DNA of 44,132 nucleotides from Acidobacteriota bacterium. GTDB lineage: Bacteria > Acidobacteriota > Terriglobia > Terriglobales > Acidobacteriaceae. The position numbers and the translations under genes are program-made. The stretch spans positions 1-44,132 of the forward strand of contig JAJZVZ010000019.1 of assembly GCA_021846945.1 (NCBI GenBank), given 5' to 3'. Below, piece after piece: positions 32,130 through 41,292 of this stretch (position 1 is its first letter; every line of letters begins with the position of its first letter). The notes beneath the pieces were generated by a model. That model ran no database searches, was not told the DNA's origin, and saw only the letters and a program-made list of their open reading frames with translations.

Positions 32130-33359
32130 TTACTTCACACGTACAGACGGTTCGAGCGACAATCCCGGCCTCAGTTCATGATTGGGATCCTCTTTCGCAA
32201 GATCCGTAAAGTCGATCCGCACCGGAACCCGCTGCACTACCTTGACGTAGTTCCCTGTCGCGTTTTCCGGCGGGAAAAGCGACAGCACCGAGCCCGTGGC
32301 TCCTCCGATCTGTGTCACCCGCCCCGAGTAGTCCTTATCCGTGGCGTCCACGTGAATCTTGACCGGCTGGCCCGCCTTCATACGCCGCAGTTGCGTCTCC
32401 TTGAAGTTGGCGGTAACCCACAAATCTTCGAGCGAAACCAGGGTCAGCAGATTCTGCCCCGTCGATACGTTCTGATTGATCTCCACGCTTTTCCGGGTGA
32501 TGATGCCTGACACCGGCGCTACGATCATGGTGTAGCTCAAATTGAGCTTGGCCTGGTCCAGTTTCGCCTGCGCCTCTTCCACCTGGGCGAGCGCCTGCTT
32601 GGCCCGGGCGGACTGCAAAGCCACCTGCTGCGGTCCCGTTTCGGCGTATTTCAAATTTGCCTGAGCTTGTGTCTCGCGCTGGTGCGCCACTCGCACGCCG
32701 TCAGCGGCCGCCTGCTCACTGGCGCGCGCATCGGCCAGGGCGGCCTTGGTTGCGTCTGCCGCCGCCACGGCTGCATCGTACTGCTGCTTGCTGATCACAT
32801 CTCTTTCCACCAGCGGTTTATACCGCGTCAGGTCGGATTGTGCCTTGAAATAGTTGGCCTGGGCCTGCGCCACACGGGCCTTGGCCGCGTCAAGTTGCTG
32901 CTCCGCCTGCGATACGGCGGCCTGCGCCCCGGTCACGTCGGCAGTCGCCGAACGCAAATTGCTGCCCGTGTTGACCGTGGTGATCGGCACATACACCTTG
33001 GCTGCCACGGCATTGGCTTTGGCGCTGTCCAGAGCGGCCTGCGCATTCTCCACTGCCACTTCGTAATCCCTCGGGTCCAGTTCGGCGATGAGATCGCCCT
33101 TCTTCACCTTCTGGTTTTCCTCGACAAAGACCTTCAGCACCTGGCCGTTGATGCGCGAGCTGATCTGAATCAGGTGACCGCTGATCTGGGCATCATCCGT
33201 ATCCTCGGTGAAAGTGGAGCTCCACCAGATACCTGCCGAAATCAACACTATGACCGCAATCGCGGCCACAATGAAGCCCTTGCGGCGGGGCTGCGGCTCT
33301 ACGATCTCAGTGTCTGCAACCGGCTCGGTCTGAGCCGGTGTTCGAATCGATTCCGCCAC
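32130..33359 (-). CDS. HlyD/EmrA-type membrane fusion protein
   Basis: The 409-residue product has a single N-terminal transmembrane helix (about 29-47), the TDDAQISGHLIQISSRINGQVLKVFVEENQKVKKGDLIAELD biotinyl-lipoyl half-motif, a long Ala/Gln-rich coiled-coil hairpin (about 95-265), and the second lipoyl half (IVAPVSGIITRKSVEINQNV) followed by the beta-barrel. This is the EmrA layout, the periplasmic adaptor of tripartite drug efflux. The start is GTG 33359 with GGAGG 9 nt upstream inside the end of the TolC-type gene. No EmrB-type pump lies downstream. Confidence 0.92.
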   Translation of the reverse strand: MAESIRTPAQTEPVADTEIVEPQPRRKGFIVAAIAVIVLISAGIWWSSTFTEDTDDAQISGHLIQISSRINGQVLKVFVEENQKVKKGDLIAELDPRDYEVAVENAQAALDSAKANAVAAKVYVPITTVNTGSNLRSATADVTGAQAAVSQAEQQLDAAKARVAQAQANYFKAQSDLTRYKPLVERDVISKQQYDAAVAAADATKAALADARASEQAAADGVRVAHQRETQAQANLKYAETGPQQVALQSARAKQALAQVEEAQAKLDQAKLNLSYTMIVAPVSGIITRKSVEINQNVSTGQNLLTLVSLEDLWVTANFKETQLRRMKAGQPVKIHVDATDKDYSGRVTQIGGATGSVLSLFPPENATGNYVKVVQRVPVRIDFTDLAKEDPNHELRPGLSLEPSVRVK

Positions 33360-33361
33360 GT

Positions 33362-34810
33362 CTACTTTCCTCCCAGATAGCTCTTGTAATTCTTTGCGTC
33401 GCCCAGGGCCCGCGCCAGATTAAGCTTGGCTACATTATCCCGGTAGAGGCTGGTTACATACTGATCATTCGCCTGCGCGACCGATTGCTGTGCCTGGCTC
33501 ACCGCCAGATTGTCGCTGACGCCGTTGGCATACCGCTCCTGCGCCTCTTTCAGAGCTTCCTCGGCCAGCGCAACGCTGGAATGGGCCACCTCAACCTGCT
33601 TTTGCGCCGCCGCAATGTCCAGCAGAGCATCGCGCACGTCCGCATCGATCTGCGCGCTCTTGTCGGATTGCTGCGCACGGGCCGTGTCCAGTTGCGCCTG
33701 CGCTACCTGCGCATCGCCGCGCAGGGCAAATTCCTTGAAGACCGGAACACTCATTGTGGCCGAGGCATCCACGGTACCGTGCGAGTTGTTCACATTCACG
33801 CCGATGTCGCCGTAGTCCCCATTGATCTCCAGGGTTGGCAGCCGCTCCGCGGTAGCGGCTTTGCGCTGCTCTTCGGCCATCTCGGTCTGCTCTACCAGCG
33901 CAGCCAAATCCTTGCGGTTGGCCTGAGCTTCATGAATTGCCTTATCCACATCCGTCTGGTCGAAGGCCGCATAGGGCTCTTTCTCACTCAGATTGAATTG
34001 TTGCGCCAGGGGCAGCCCGATCGCGCGAGCCAGCACCAGCTTATCCTTCTCCAGGGCGTTCCGAGCCACGATCAACTGCTGTTCGAGCGACTGGTAATCC
34101 ACCCGCGCCCGCAGTTCGTCGAGCATGGGCGCCGTCCCCGCTTCGTGGTTTGCCACCGCCTGATCCAGCGAAACCTTCGCCGTAGCCACCTGCGCCTCCA
34201 CACTGCTGACGCGGGATTCGTCTGCCAGCCCCAGCAGGTAGGCATTGCCCACCGTCAGCACCACCAGGTCGTGTGCATCCTGCTCCGACAACTGCGCCGC
34301 GGCAAAGTTATGGCGCGCGGCCAGGTAGTTGTGCAGCGAAGTGAGTTGCACCGGTGACCAGCTCAACGCCGCCCGCAGGTCAGTGAAGCCGAACGGTCCG
34401 ATGATCGTCGGAAAGCCGGGGATACGCAATCCTTCAGCCGCCAAGTCAGTCTGCATCACGGTTTCATTAGCCTTGAAGTCCACTGAAGGCAGCAGCCCTT
34501 GCAGTTCGCTCAGCCGCTGGCCGCGCGCCGCCTCAGTCTGGGTGCCACTCAAAATAATGCCGAGATTCGCCTTCAATCCCCGCTGGATGGCGTCGTCCAG
34601 AGTGAGGTTGATTGGCTGCGCCGAAACCTGGCCGCCGGCCACGCTGCCCTGAAAACTGGAAGCTGTGGGCGCCGTCTGATTGGGTACCTGGGGCGTCTGG
34701 GCGTCCAGTCCGAATGGCGCCGCCAGGTATGGAGCGATCGCCAATCCCAAGACCAGCCCGCGGGCACAGACGTAGACCGTGCGATTTCCTGAATGCCGTG
34801 AAAAATTCAA
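33362..34810 (-). CDS. TolC-type outer membrane efflux protein
   Basis: The 482-residue product has an N-terminal signal (VLGLAIAPYLAAPFG, ending near DAQ) and two OEP repeats with LTLDDAIQRGLKANLGI near the start and the long helices typical of TolC trimers (AQAQLDTARAQQSDKSAQIDA, EEALKEAQERYANGVSDNLAV). It would form the outer membrane channel for the adjacent HlyD-type protein, 2 bp downstream. The only credible in-frame start is TTG 34810, since a stop codon lies three codons upstream; the ribosome binding site is weak. Confidence 0.92.
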   Translation of the reverse strand: MNFSRHSGNRTVYVCARGLVLGLAIAPYLAAPFGLDAQTPQVPNQTAPTASSFQGSVAGGQVSAQPINLTLDDAIQRGLKANLGIILSGTQTEAARGQRLSELQGLLPSVDFKANETVMQTDLAAEGLRIPGFPTIIGPFGFTDLRAALSWSPVQLTSLHNYLAARHNFAAAQLSEQDAHDLVVLTVGNAYLLGLADESRVSSVEAQVATAKVSLDQAVANHEAGTAPMLDELRARVDYQSLEQQLIVARNALEKDKLVLARAIGLPLAQQFNLSEKEPYAAFDQTDVDKAIHEAQANRKDLAALVEQTEMAEEQRKAATAERLPTLEINGDYGDIGVNVNNSHGTVDASATMSVPVFKEFALRGDAQVAQAQLDTARAQQSDKSAQIDADVRDALLDIAAAQKQVEVAHSSVALAEEALKEAQERYANGVSDNLAVSQAQQSVAQANDQYVTSLYRDNVAKLNLARALGDAKNYKSYLGGK

Positions 34811-34886
34811 AATGATTCAACTCACTGAGAAGCGATTCTGCCGGGAAAATGCGCGTCGTTAAATGGATGCGTCTACGTGGCAGCAG

Positions 34887-34911
34887 GGTTCTAAATCTAG
34901 AGTATAGAACC
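34887..34911. promoter_or_regulatory. Inverted repeat over a -10-like element before the efflux genes
   Basis: GGTTCTA and TAGAACC flank 11 nt, 77 bp upstream of the TolC-type start. On the - strand a TATACT hexamer overlaps the repeat, so a bound dimer would block transcription. No regulator gene of the TetR or MarR type is adjacent, so the link is inferred from position alone. Confidence 0.45.
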
Positions 34912-35021
34912 GCCCCCGGGTCTACACGTTCATCCCCTGCCAGGTTCGCGAGCCGCTGCAAAATCTGGCTTTTGCCTCCTGTGCCCAGGAGACGGAATCT
35001 CTCTGAGGTCCACCACGCCGC

Positions 35022-35717
35022 TTATCGTGCCGCCGAATTCTGAATCAGCTGCGAGGCGAGCGAGCAGAGCGCCTGGCGGAACAATTCGCGTACCGCCTGT
35101 GCGGTCCATCCCGCGGCCCGCTCTCCTCCGTGCCCGGCGAGCATACCGGCCGTCTCGGCCGCCGTGAATCCCGCCACGGCCCTCAGGACAAAGACTGTCC
35201 GCAGTTCGGTGGAAAGCTGCGCCAGCCACTGCCGCACCCGGTCCCGATCCGGTCCGGCGATCATCCGCTCCAGTTCCTCGCGCGACACGCCGGCTGACTC
35301 CAGGTCGTCCTCCTCAATGCAGCCACCCGCCGCTTCGAAACCCTGCGGAGCGGCCAGGCTGCCGGCATCGCGCCGGGCGATAGTGTCGAGGGCAGCCCCG
35401 CACAGCGCGGTCCGGCAGCGCTTGCGCGCCTGCAGAGGATCATCGCAGGGTGAGACCTCGGTCGTCGCTACCGCCTTCTCGACCAGCCGCACGCTCTCTT
35501 CGCCCTCGCCCACCAGCATGGAGGCCAGCGTATAGAGACCCGCGGCGATACGGTCGAACATATCGTCCATGCCGTCGAAGGCCTTGGCCACGGTGGCGTC
35601 GTCCTTGGGCCGGCCATCGAGCAGGCTGTGCACCTGTTTTGAAAATGCCTGCGCCCCCTCGGGAATGGGCTGAGGAGGAATCAGGCTCTCGACGCGAGAA
35701 TCGGGTTCCTGGGACAT
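35022..35717 (-). CDS. Degenerate ECF-sigma-like protein
   Basis: The 231-residue product has a C-terminal region resembling sigma-70 region 4: WLAQLSTELRTVFVLRAVAGFTAAETAGML followed by a helix with TAQAVRELFRQAL (about residues 164-217). The N-terminal half (AAGLYTLASMLVGEGEESVRLVEKAV, 58-83) looks like a weak region 2.1-2.2. The DNA-melting residues of region 2.3-2.4 are not recognisable, and the linker is Cys-containing (C91, C101, C106). The methionine at 35717 follows GGAGAA with good spacing. The gene is upstream of, and co-directional with, the efflux pair. It may be a divergent sigma or anti-sigma-like regulator; function is unproven. Confidence 0.55.
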   Translation of the reverse strand: MSQEPDSRVESLIPPQPIPEGAQAFSKQVHSLLDGRPKDDATVAKAFDGMDDMFDRIAAGLYTLASMLVGEGEESVRLVEKAVATTEVSPCDDPLQARKRCRTALCGAALDTIARRDAGSLAAPQGFEAAGGCIEEDDLESAGVSREELERMIAGPDRDRVRQWLAQLSTELRTVFVLRAVAGFTAAETAGMLAGHGGERAAGWTAQAVRELFRQALCSLASQLIQNSAAR

Positions 35718-36184
35718 GCTGAAACTTCTCCGGAATGGGGCTTGTGCAGTCAGACCCTCATCTTTATCCTCAACCTGCCGCGCCCAAGCGTCAATGCAAG
35801 CCACGCCACCCGATCCGCCAAAACCCTGCCCCGCCGGTCCGCGCGGATGCAAGAGACAGAAAACAAAGGAACGTGCTCATTTTTAGCGGCGCCAAGACAC
35901 CATGAGCGGCTTGCTCCCGAAATCCCGTGCGGATCGCCGGTTATGGCCTCAAGGCGCGAGTTGAGAGCGCAAAGGATGGATGGCCGAGCGGAAGCCACGT
36001 TGTGTCTCCCACCTGCGGCTCAGACCGCGCGGAGCGCTGTGCTCCCCCGACCCATTCGTGCCTTGACTGCAATCGCAATTGCTTACACAATGTGTGACTA
36101 ACTAGCGCAAATGGAATGGGCGTGGATCAGTATCTGTGGATCAGCATCCTCGTCCGGAAAAGCGCCCTGCTCCAGGGGTGGAAC
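35718..36184. other. 467-bp divergent intergenic region
   Basis: It lies between the sigma-like gene (- strand) and the VWFA-related gene (+ strand). No gene is supported. It contains a + strand promoter candidate (36063-36091), within which GCAAT-N4-ATTGC forms a palindrome (36069-36082). A stretch near 35977 resembles the D-arm of a class II tRNA, but no tRNA can be folded from it. Confidence 0.5.
36063..36091 (+). promoter_or_regulatory. Candidate promoter of the VWFA-related gene
   Basis: TTGACT (36063-36068), a 17-bp spacer and CACAAT (36086-36091) form a sigma-70-type promoter about 94 bp before the ATG at 36185. The spacer contains a short palindrome (GCAAT/ATTGC). Confidence 0.55.
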
Positions 36185-37237
36185 ATGAACGATCTTCTCC
36201 GCTCTCTCGCAGCCGCTGCAAGCGTAGCTATTCTTGCGCTCAGCGCACAGCCTTCCCCGCGGCTCGCGCGGGCGCAATCCCAGCCATCGCAGGCTCCCGC
36301 AGCCGCAGGACCTGAAACGAAGGCCACGCAAGACTCCCCTGAAACGGCCAGGCCCGACCCCACGCTGGTGACCCTGAATGTCCTGGTGACCGACGAAGAC
36401 GGACGTGTCCTCACAAACCTGAAACGGGGCAACTTTCGTGTCCTCGACAGCGGATCGCCGCAACCAATCCTGAGTTTCGAGCCGACCAAAGCGCCGATCA
36501 CCTTGGTGATGCTGCTGGAGTATAGCGCCGCGACTTATGGCTACTTTGCGGATAAATCAGCGGAATGGGGCAGCCGGTTCCTCGATCATCTTGAGCCAAC
36601 CGATTGGGTAGCGCTCGTCACATTCGACCTCAATTCGAAAGTCCAGGTCGACTTCACGCATAAACGCTTCGAGGTTCGCGACACGCTGACGACCCTCGGC
36701 TATCCCAAATTCAGCGAGACCAACCTCTTTGATTCCCTCATCGACACCTTGGACATGCTGGATCGAGTCAAGGGAAGAAAGTCGATTCTGCTCATGGCCA
36801 CCGGCATCAACAGCTTCAGCGCGGCCAACCTCGACGAAGTGACCCGGCGCCTGCAGAAGACCGACGCCACCATCTTTTGCGTGGGCCTGGCCGAAGCGGA
36901 GGCAACCCAATCCGGTGGCTCCAATCTCGCATACGTTCAGGCCAAAAACCAGATGAGCGCGTTCGCCAGGCAGACAGGAGGAATTGCCATCTTTCCCCGC
37001 TTTGAGGGTGAGTTGCCCGGCATCTTCCGCAGCGTGGTCGGCTACCTGCGCAGCGAATACACCCTCACCTTCCGGCCGCCCAAGGAGTACCGCGACGGCC
37101 GTTATCACCGCCTCAAGGTTGACATTGTGGGGCCTGAAGGCCAGCCCCTGAAAGCGACTGATGAGAAAGGAAAACAGCGCAAAATCGAAGTCTTTACACG
37201 CGAAGGCTACACAGCAATGAAAGAAAAGACTCCGTGA
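36185..37237 (+). CDS. Secreted VWFA-related protein with altered MIDAS
   Basis: The 350-residue product has a signal peptide (LLRSLAAAASVAILALSAQ), a Pro/Ala-rich linker, and from about residue 58 a beta-domain (LVTLNVLVTDEDGRVLTNLKRGNFRVLDSG) typical of the VWFA-related Acidobacterial family (TIGR03436). A von Willebrand A fold follows (about 105-300). The metal site normally DxSxS reads E112-Y-S-A-A, so only one serine is kept and metal-dependent adhesion is doubtful. The start at 36185 follows AGGGGTGG; a GTG at 36116 would destroy the signal. Such proteins are abundant in Acidobacteriota; their role is unknown. Confidence 0.85.
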   Translation: MNDLLRSLAAAASVAILALSAQPSPRLARAQSQPSQAPAAAGPETKATQDSPETARPDPTLVTLNVLVTDEDGRVLTNLKRGNFRVLDSGSPQPILSFEPTKAPITLVMLLEYSAATYGYFADKSAEWGSRFLDHLEPTDWVALVTFDLNSKVQVDFTHKRFEVRDTLTTLGYPKFSETNLFDSLIDTLDMLDRVKGRKSILLMATGINSFSAANLDEVTRRLQKTDATIFCVGLAEAEATQSGGSNLAYVQAKNQMSAFARQTGGIAIFPRFEGELPGIFRSVVGYLRSEYTLTFRPPKEYRDGRYHRLKVDIVGPEGQPLKATDEKGKQRKIEVFTREGYTAMKEKTP

Positions 37238-37310
37238 GTGCGCAATGTGAAGGGAGTACGCCGGCTTGGCCCGGAAGAACAAAGCCGGTTGAAGAGAAAG
37301 GAGGCACGCA

Positions 37311-38786
37311 ATGAAAGAGCTGTGCCGCAAATGCATTGCAGTGGGCCTGAGCCTGCTGTTGGTTCTCCTGCCGGAAATAAGTACTCAGGCACAAGCGCAG
37401 CTTTCCACTGCGCCACAAGTCTCGCAGCTTCCCCTTCACGATTACCTCCAGAAATCTTATCTGGATCTCTTTACACTGGCGCCGAAGCTCACCTTCAATG
37501 CGTCCGACGTGGAAAAGGAGCGCCAGGCGCTGAAGAGCGGAGAAAACAGTTGCAAGAGCAGGTTCAAGGATCATGCCAAGCTTTATGAAAAGCAGATCGA
37601 TGCGGCGCGAGCGGATTTGAAGAGGGGCGGCGCCCAACTTGCGGATCAGCCGCGTCACGAGCTGCACTGCAGGATCCAGAACCTTGAGCTGCTCCACAGC
37701 GAGGCGGACGTTCTCTCCAGCCAGGCCATTCCCAACGCCTATGACAATCTGAACGCCAAGCTCGATCTGCTTGTGCGTTGGCCCGAACAATACGGGCGCA
37801 TACAGGCTGCGATTGACGACGGCTCTTATCACAACAGACGCTGGGGCGACGTCAAGGACATCGGCTTTCGCGAGATTGCCGCGGGCCAGAGGGACGACAT
37901 CAAGCGTGGCAAAGATGCCGTGACTGAGCTGAAAGCGGCCGGCCTGCTGCCGCCGGAATTGGAGAACAAAGCCATCCAGCAATACGTAAAGTCAGTAGCA
38001 GACCGTGTGGCGCAGCACTCTGACCTGAAAGTTCCGCTCCATATCACCGTCCTGCAGTCCAAAGAAATTAACGCATTTGCCTTGCCGGGCGGTTATCTGT
38101 ATGTGGAGCGCGGGTTGCTGGAGGAAGCAGACGATGAGGCGCAGCTCGCCGGCGTAATTGCCCATGAAATTGCACATGATACGGCGCGGCACAGCGCCAA
38201 GCTGATGAAGCGCGCCAGCATCGCCAGCCTCTTTTACCAGGCCGCGCAGGTAGCGGCGATGGTGCTCACAGGCGGAGTCGCCGGAATCGGCCTGTATTAT
38301 GCCCTCCAGTATGGCTTTTACGGGCTGGGCATGGTTCTCAGTCTGAAGCTGCTGGGCGTCAGCCGCGACTATGAGTTGGAGGCCGACCAGCTCGGCATCC
38401 AGTACGCCTGGAATTCCGGCTACGACACCTCCGGCTTTACGCGCTTCTTCGACAAGATGGCGACCAAGGTCGGCTATGTGAATGGCGTAAGCTGGTTTCG
38501 CACCCATCCGCCCTTTTACCAAAGGATGGTTGATGCCCAGCGCGAGATCATGTTCATGCCCAAGAAGGAGGGCGGGACCGTCCAGACTCCGGAATTTCTT
38601 GAAATGAAGAAAAACCTGGCTCCCGTCACGGCTGAAGCCGAGAAGGAGGAAGCGGACAAACCCAGTCTGCTGCTGACCAAAGAAGAGGGCTGCGCGCCGC
38701 CCAAAAAGCTGGAATACAAGCCCGGCCAGCCCATTGAGCAGCTTTGCTCGGCTGAGCCGCGCAGCGTGGAGGGCACAATTAAATAA
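37311..38786 (+). CDS. Secreted M48-family metallopeptidase
   Basis: The 491-residue product has a signal peptide (CIAVGLSLLLVLLPEISTQAQA), a helical region of about 180 residues with several Cys (C81, C120), then an M48 domain. H285-EIAH-289 gives two zinc ligands and the catalytic Glu, and SRDYELEAD (E357) gives the third ligand. NAFALPGGYLYV is the typical substrate-side strand. Two hydrophobic segments (about 304-345) are inserted between the motifs. It resembles periplasmic quality-control proteases such as BepA/LoiP but lacks a clear TPR tail. A strong AAGGAGG precedes ATG 37311. Confidence 0.92.
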   Translation: MKELCRKCIAVGLSLLLVLLPEISTQAQAQLSTAPQVSQLPLHDYLQKSYLDLFTLAPKLTFNASDVEKERQALKSGENSCKSRFKDHAKLYEKQIDAARADLKRGGAQLADQPRHELHCRIQNLELLHSEADVLSSQAIPNAYDNLNAKLDLLVRWPEQYGRIQAAIDDGSYHNRRWGDVKDIGFREIAAGQRDDIKRGKDAVTELKAAGLLPPELENKAIQQYVKSVADRVAQHSDLKVPLHITVLQSKEINAFALPGGYLYVERGLLEEADDEAQLAGVIAHEIAHDTARHSAKLMKRASIASLFYQAAQVAAMVLTGGVAGIGLYYALQYGFYGLGMVLSLKLLGVSRDYELEADQLGIQYAWNSGYDTSGFTRFFDKMATKVGYVNGVSWFRTHPPFYQRMVDAQREIMFMPKKEGGTVQTPEFLEMKKNLAPVTAEAEKEEADKPSLLLTKEEGCAPPKKLEYKPGQPIEQLCSAEPRSVEGTIK

Positions 38787-38985
38787 GCGATTCTCACCGA
38801 CCGGCAGCAGAAACGTCTACTGCTGTAACGGCGCCGGGAGGGAGAGAGTTGCTTCGTCGTATCGCGCGTAAACCGGCCGTTATCCCGCCTGAATCAAGCC
38901 GGACAATCGGCGCCTCCCTGGGGCTGTTCCGGTGCGATTGCCTGAAAAACGCGGTAGACTGCCAACACAGCGTACGGATAGATTT

Positions 38986-41130
38986 ATGCCTAGAACCACG
39001 CGGAAATTAAAGCTATTTACCGGCCGGGACCACTCCTGGATGCAGTTCAACCGGCGTGTCCTTGAAGAGGCGGAGGACCCGGCCAATCCCCTTCTGGAAC
39101 GCGTCAAGTTTCTGGCCATTACCGGCAGCAATCTCGACGAGTACGTCGAGATTCGCCAGGCCGGACTCCTGCAACGTATTGAGGACGGCTACCGCGAGCC
39201 GGGGTACGACGGCCTGCGCCCGGAGGAATCCCTGGCTCAGCTCACCGCCGACATCCACGAGTTCGTGGCCGCCCAGTATCGCTGCTGGAATGAGCAGCTT
39301 CTCCCCGAGCTGCGCAGGCAGGGGATCCGGCTGCTGGAGTGGAAGCGCCTGAGCGAAGAGGCCCGCGAATATGCTCAGAGCTACTTCCAGCGCGAGGTCG
39401 ATCCACTGCTCACGCCGATCTCGATCGACCCCGCCCATCCTTTTCCGCGTGTCATCAACAAGGCCTTGTGCCTGGCACTGCTGCTTCGGGCCAAGCGCCG
39501 AAGCTCCGGCCCGCACGTGCTGGGAGTGGTTACCGTGCCCCGCGCCCTGCCCCGCTTTGTGCGTCTGCCCGCCGCCGAGGGCATGTTCGACTATTTACTC
39601 CTGCAGGACCTGATCGCGCAGAATCTCACCGGCATGTACCGGGGCTACGAAGTGCTGGCTCACGGCTCCTTCCGCGTCACCCGCAACTCCAACCTGTACT
39701 TCGAGGAGGAAGAGGCGCGCTCTCTGCTTGAAACCATCCGCGTAGAGCTGCACAACCGCCGCAAGGGTGACGCCGTGCGCCTTGAAATCGAGACCGGCGC
39801 CGCCGCCGAAATCGTCGAGCGGCTGCGGGTGAACTTCGAGCTCGACGAAAGTCAGGTCATCCGCTGCGAGGGACCGGTCAATCTCTCCAGGGTCATGTTT
39901 TTCTATGAAGATGTCGCGCGGCTGGACCTCAAGTTCCAGCCGTTCACGCCCAAGCCGTTCGTGCTCAGCCGCAAATCCACCGGCATCTTCGACGAGTTGC
40001 GCCGCCGCGACATCCTGCTCCATCACCCTTATGACTCCTATGACCCGGTGGTCGAGTTCATCCAGCAGGGCGCGCGAGACCCCTCAGTCGTCACCATGAA
40101 GCAGACCCTCTACCGCACCAGCCATGACTCACCCGTCTTCCAGGCCCTCACCGAGGCGGGCGGCAACAAGGAAGCCACGCTGGTGGTCGAGCTGATGGCC
40201 CGTTTTGACGAGGCCTCCAACATCCGCTGGGCGCGCAGCATGGAAGACGCCGGAGTGCAGGTCTTTCACGGTGTCGTCGGCCTCAAGACCCACTGCAAAC
40301 TGGCTATGCTGGTACGCCGCGACGAGGACGGCGTCACGCGCCGCTACTGCCACCTGGGTACCGGCAACTACAACCCCGTCACCGCCCGTTTCTATACCGA
40401 CCTGAGCCTGCTCACCTGCGATCCGCAGTTGACCGAGCGCGTTCACATGGTCTTCAACTACCTCACCGCCCACGCCGAGCTGGATGACTACAGCCCGCTG
40501 CTCGTGGCTCCCCTGACCATGGCCGAGAACTTTCTGCGCCTCATCCGCCGCGAGACCGAGCATGCCCAGGCCGGCCGTCCCGCGCATATCGTCGCCAAAA
40601 TGAACTCGCTGCTTGAGCCCAGCGTCATAGAGGCTCTCTACCAGGCGTCACAAGCGGGGGTCGAAATCGACCTGATCGTCCGCGGCGTGTGCATCCTGCG
40701 CCCGGGCGTCAAGGGGCTTTCGGAAAGGATTCGCGTCCGCTCCGTCGTGGGCCGCTTCCTCGAGCACTCACGGATCTTCCACTTCGCCAACGGCGGCAAA
40801 GACGAGATCTACCTTGGCTCGGCCGACTGGATGCCCCGCAACCTCTTCGAGCGCTGCGAGGTTATCTTCCCGGTTCGCGACCCGGCCGCGCTGGCCCGCA
40901 TCCACGACGAAATTCTGCCCGCCTATCTGGCCGACACCGTGAAAGCTCGCCTGCAGCAGCCCGACGGAACCTACCTCCGCGCTTCCAAGGTGTTCCGGGA
41001 CGTTCCGCTCTTCTCCAGCCAGGACTTTCTCATCCGGCTGGCCGAGGGCAAAACCGACCTGGATGCGATTCCCGCACCGAGCAACCTCCATCCCCCGGCA
41101 AAGGCCACCAAAAGAGCCGCTGCCGACTGA
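38986..41130 (+). CDS. ppk1: Polyphosphate kinase 1
   Basis: PPK1 reversibly makes polyphosphate from ATP. The 714-residue product has the N-terminal domain start DHSWMQFNRRVLEEAEDPANPLLERVKFLAI, and the catalytic histidines H436 (GLKTHCKL) and H594 (FLEHSRIFHF), matching H435 and H592 of E. coli. LGTGNYNP and LGSADWMPRNL are conserved. ATG 38986 is preferred to an in-frame GTG at 38932, since the family begins near it. A hairpin surrounds the stop codon. Confidence 0.96.
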   Translation: MPRTTRKLKLFTGRDHSWMQFNRRVLEEAEDPANPLLERVKFLAITGSNLDEYVEIRQAGLLQRIEDGYREPGYDGLRPEESLAQLTADIHEFVAAQYRCWNEQLLPELRRQGIRLLEWKRLSEEAREYAQSYFQREVDPLLTPISIDPAHPFPRVINKALCLALLLRAKRRSSGPHVLGVVTVPRALPRFVRLPAAEGMFDYLLLQDLIAQNLTGMYRGYEVLAHGSFRVTRNSNLYFEEEEARSLLETIRVELHNRRKGDAVRLEIETGAAAEIVERLRVNFELDESQVIRCEGPVNLSRVMFFYEDVARLDLKFQPFTPKPFVLSRKSTGIFDELRRRDILLHHPYDSYDPVVEFIQQGARDPSVVTMKQTLYRTSHDSPVFQALTEAGGNKEATLVVELMARFDEASNIRWARSMEDAGVQVFHGVVGLKTHCKLAMLVRRDEDGVTRRYCHLGTGNYNPVTARFYTDLSLLTCDPQLTERVHMVFNYLTAHAELDDYSPLLVAPLTMAENFLRLIRRETEHAQAGRPAHIVAKMNSLLEPSVIEALYQASQAGVEIDLIVRGVCILRPGVKGLSERIRVRSVVGRFLEHSRIFHFANGGKDEIYLGSADWMPRNLFERCEVIFPVRDPAALARIHDEILPAYLADTVKARLQQPDGTYLRASKVFRDVPLFSSQDFLIRLAEGKTDLDAIPAPSNLHPPAKATKRAAAD

Positions 41131-41136
41131 GGCAGC
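41119..41136 (+). terminator. Hairpin around the ppk1 stop codon
   Basis: GCTGCC-GACTGA-GGCAGC is a perfect 6-bp stem with the stop codon TGA in its loop. No T-tract follows, so it may be a weak or factor-dependent 3' end signal only. Confidence 0.35.
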
Positions 41137-41258
41137 GTCGCCGGCCGATCCAGCGTTACAGCCAGGCTCGGAAATCAGGAACATGTTGCGCTAATTTACG
41201 GAGATATTTCATTACTTTTCAACAGGTTATGTACTAAATAGAGATTAAGATCAGTCGG

Positions 41259-41286
41259 TTGACATTATTTCCGGCAAGAATATGCT
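41259..41286 (+). promoter_or_regulatory. Near-consensus promoter predicting a leaderless mRNA
   Basis: TTGACA (41259-41264), a 16-bp spacer and TATGCT (41281-41286) form the best sigma-70-type promoter in the window. The expected start site, 6-8 nt after the -10, falls on or next to the ATG at 41293. There is no Shine-Dalgarno sequence in the 6 nt between. Confidence 0.75.
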
Positions 41287-41292
41287 CCAACC

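Noticed and set aside
33338-34357. 339-codon open frame on the + strand
   Set aside because: Antisense to the TolC-type gene, which has a full set of family features; no similarity to known proteins is seen in the antisense frame.
35975-36060. tRNA-like stretch (GGATGGCCGAGCGG)
   Set aside because: It resembles the D-arm of Leu/Ser tRNAs, but no anticodon arm, T-loop GTTCGA or closing acceptor stem can be found.
37261-37288. Hairpin CCGGCTT/AAGCCGG before the M48 gene as a terminator
   Set aside because: The 7-bp stem is followed by purine-rich ribosome binding sequence rather than a T-tract, and it is just 22 bp from the next start codon.
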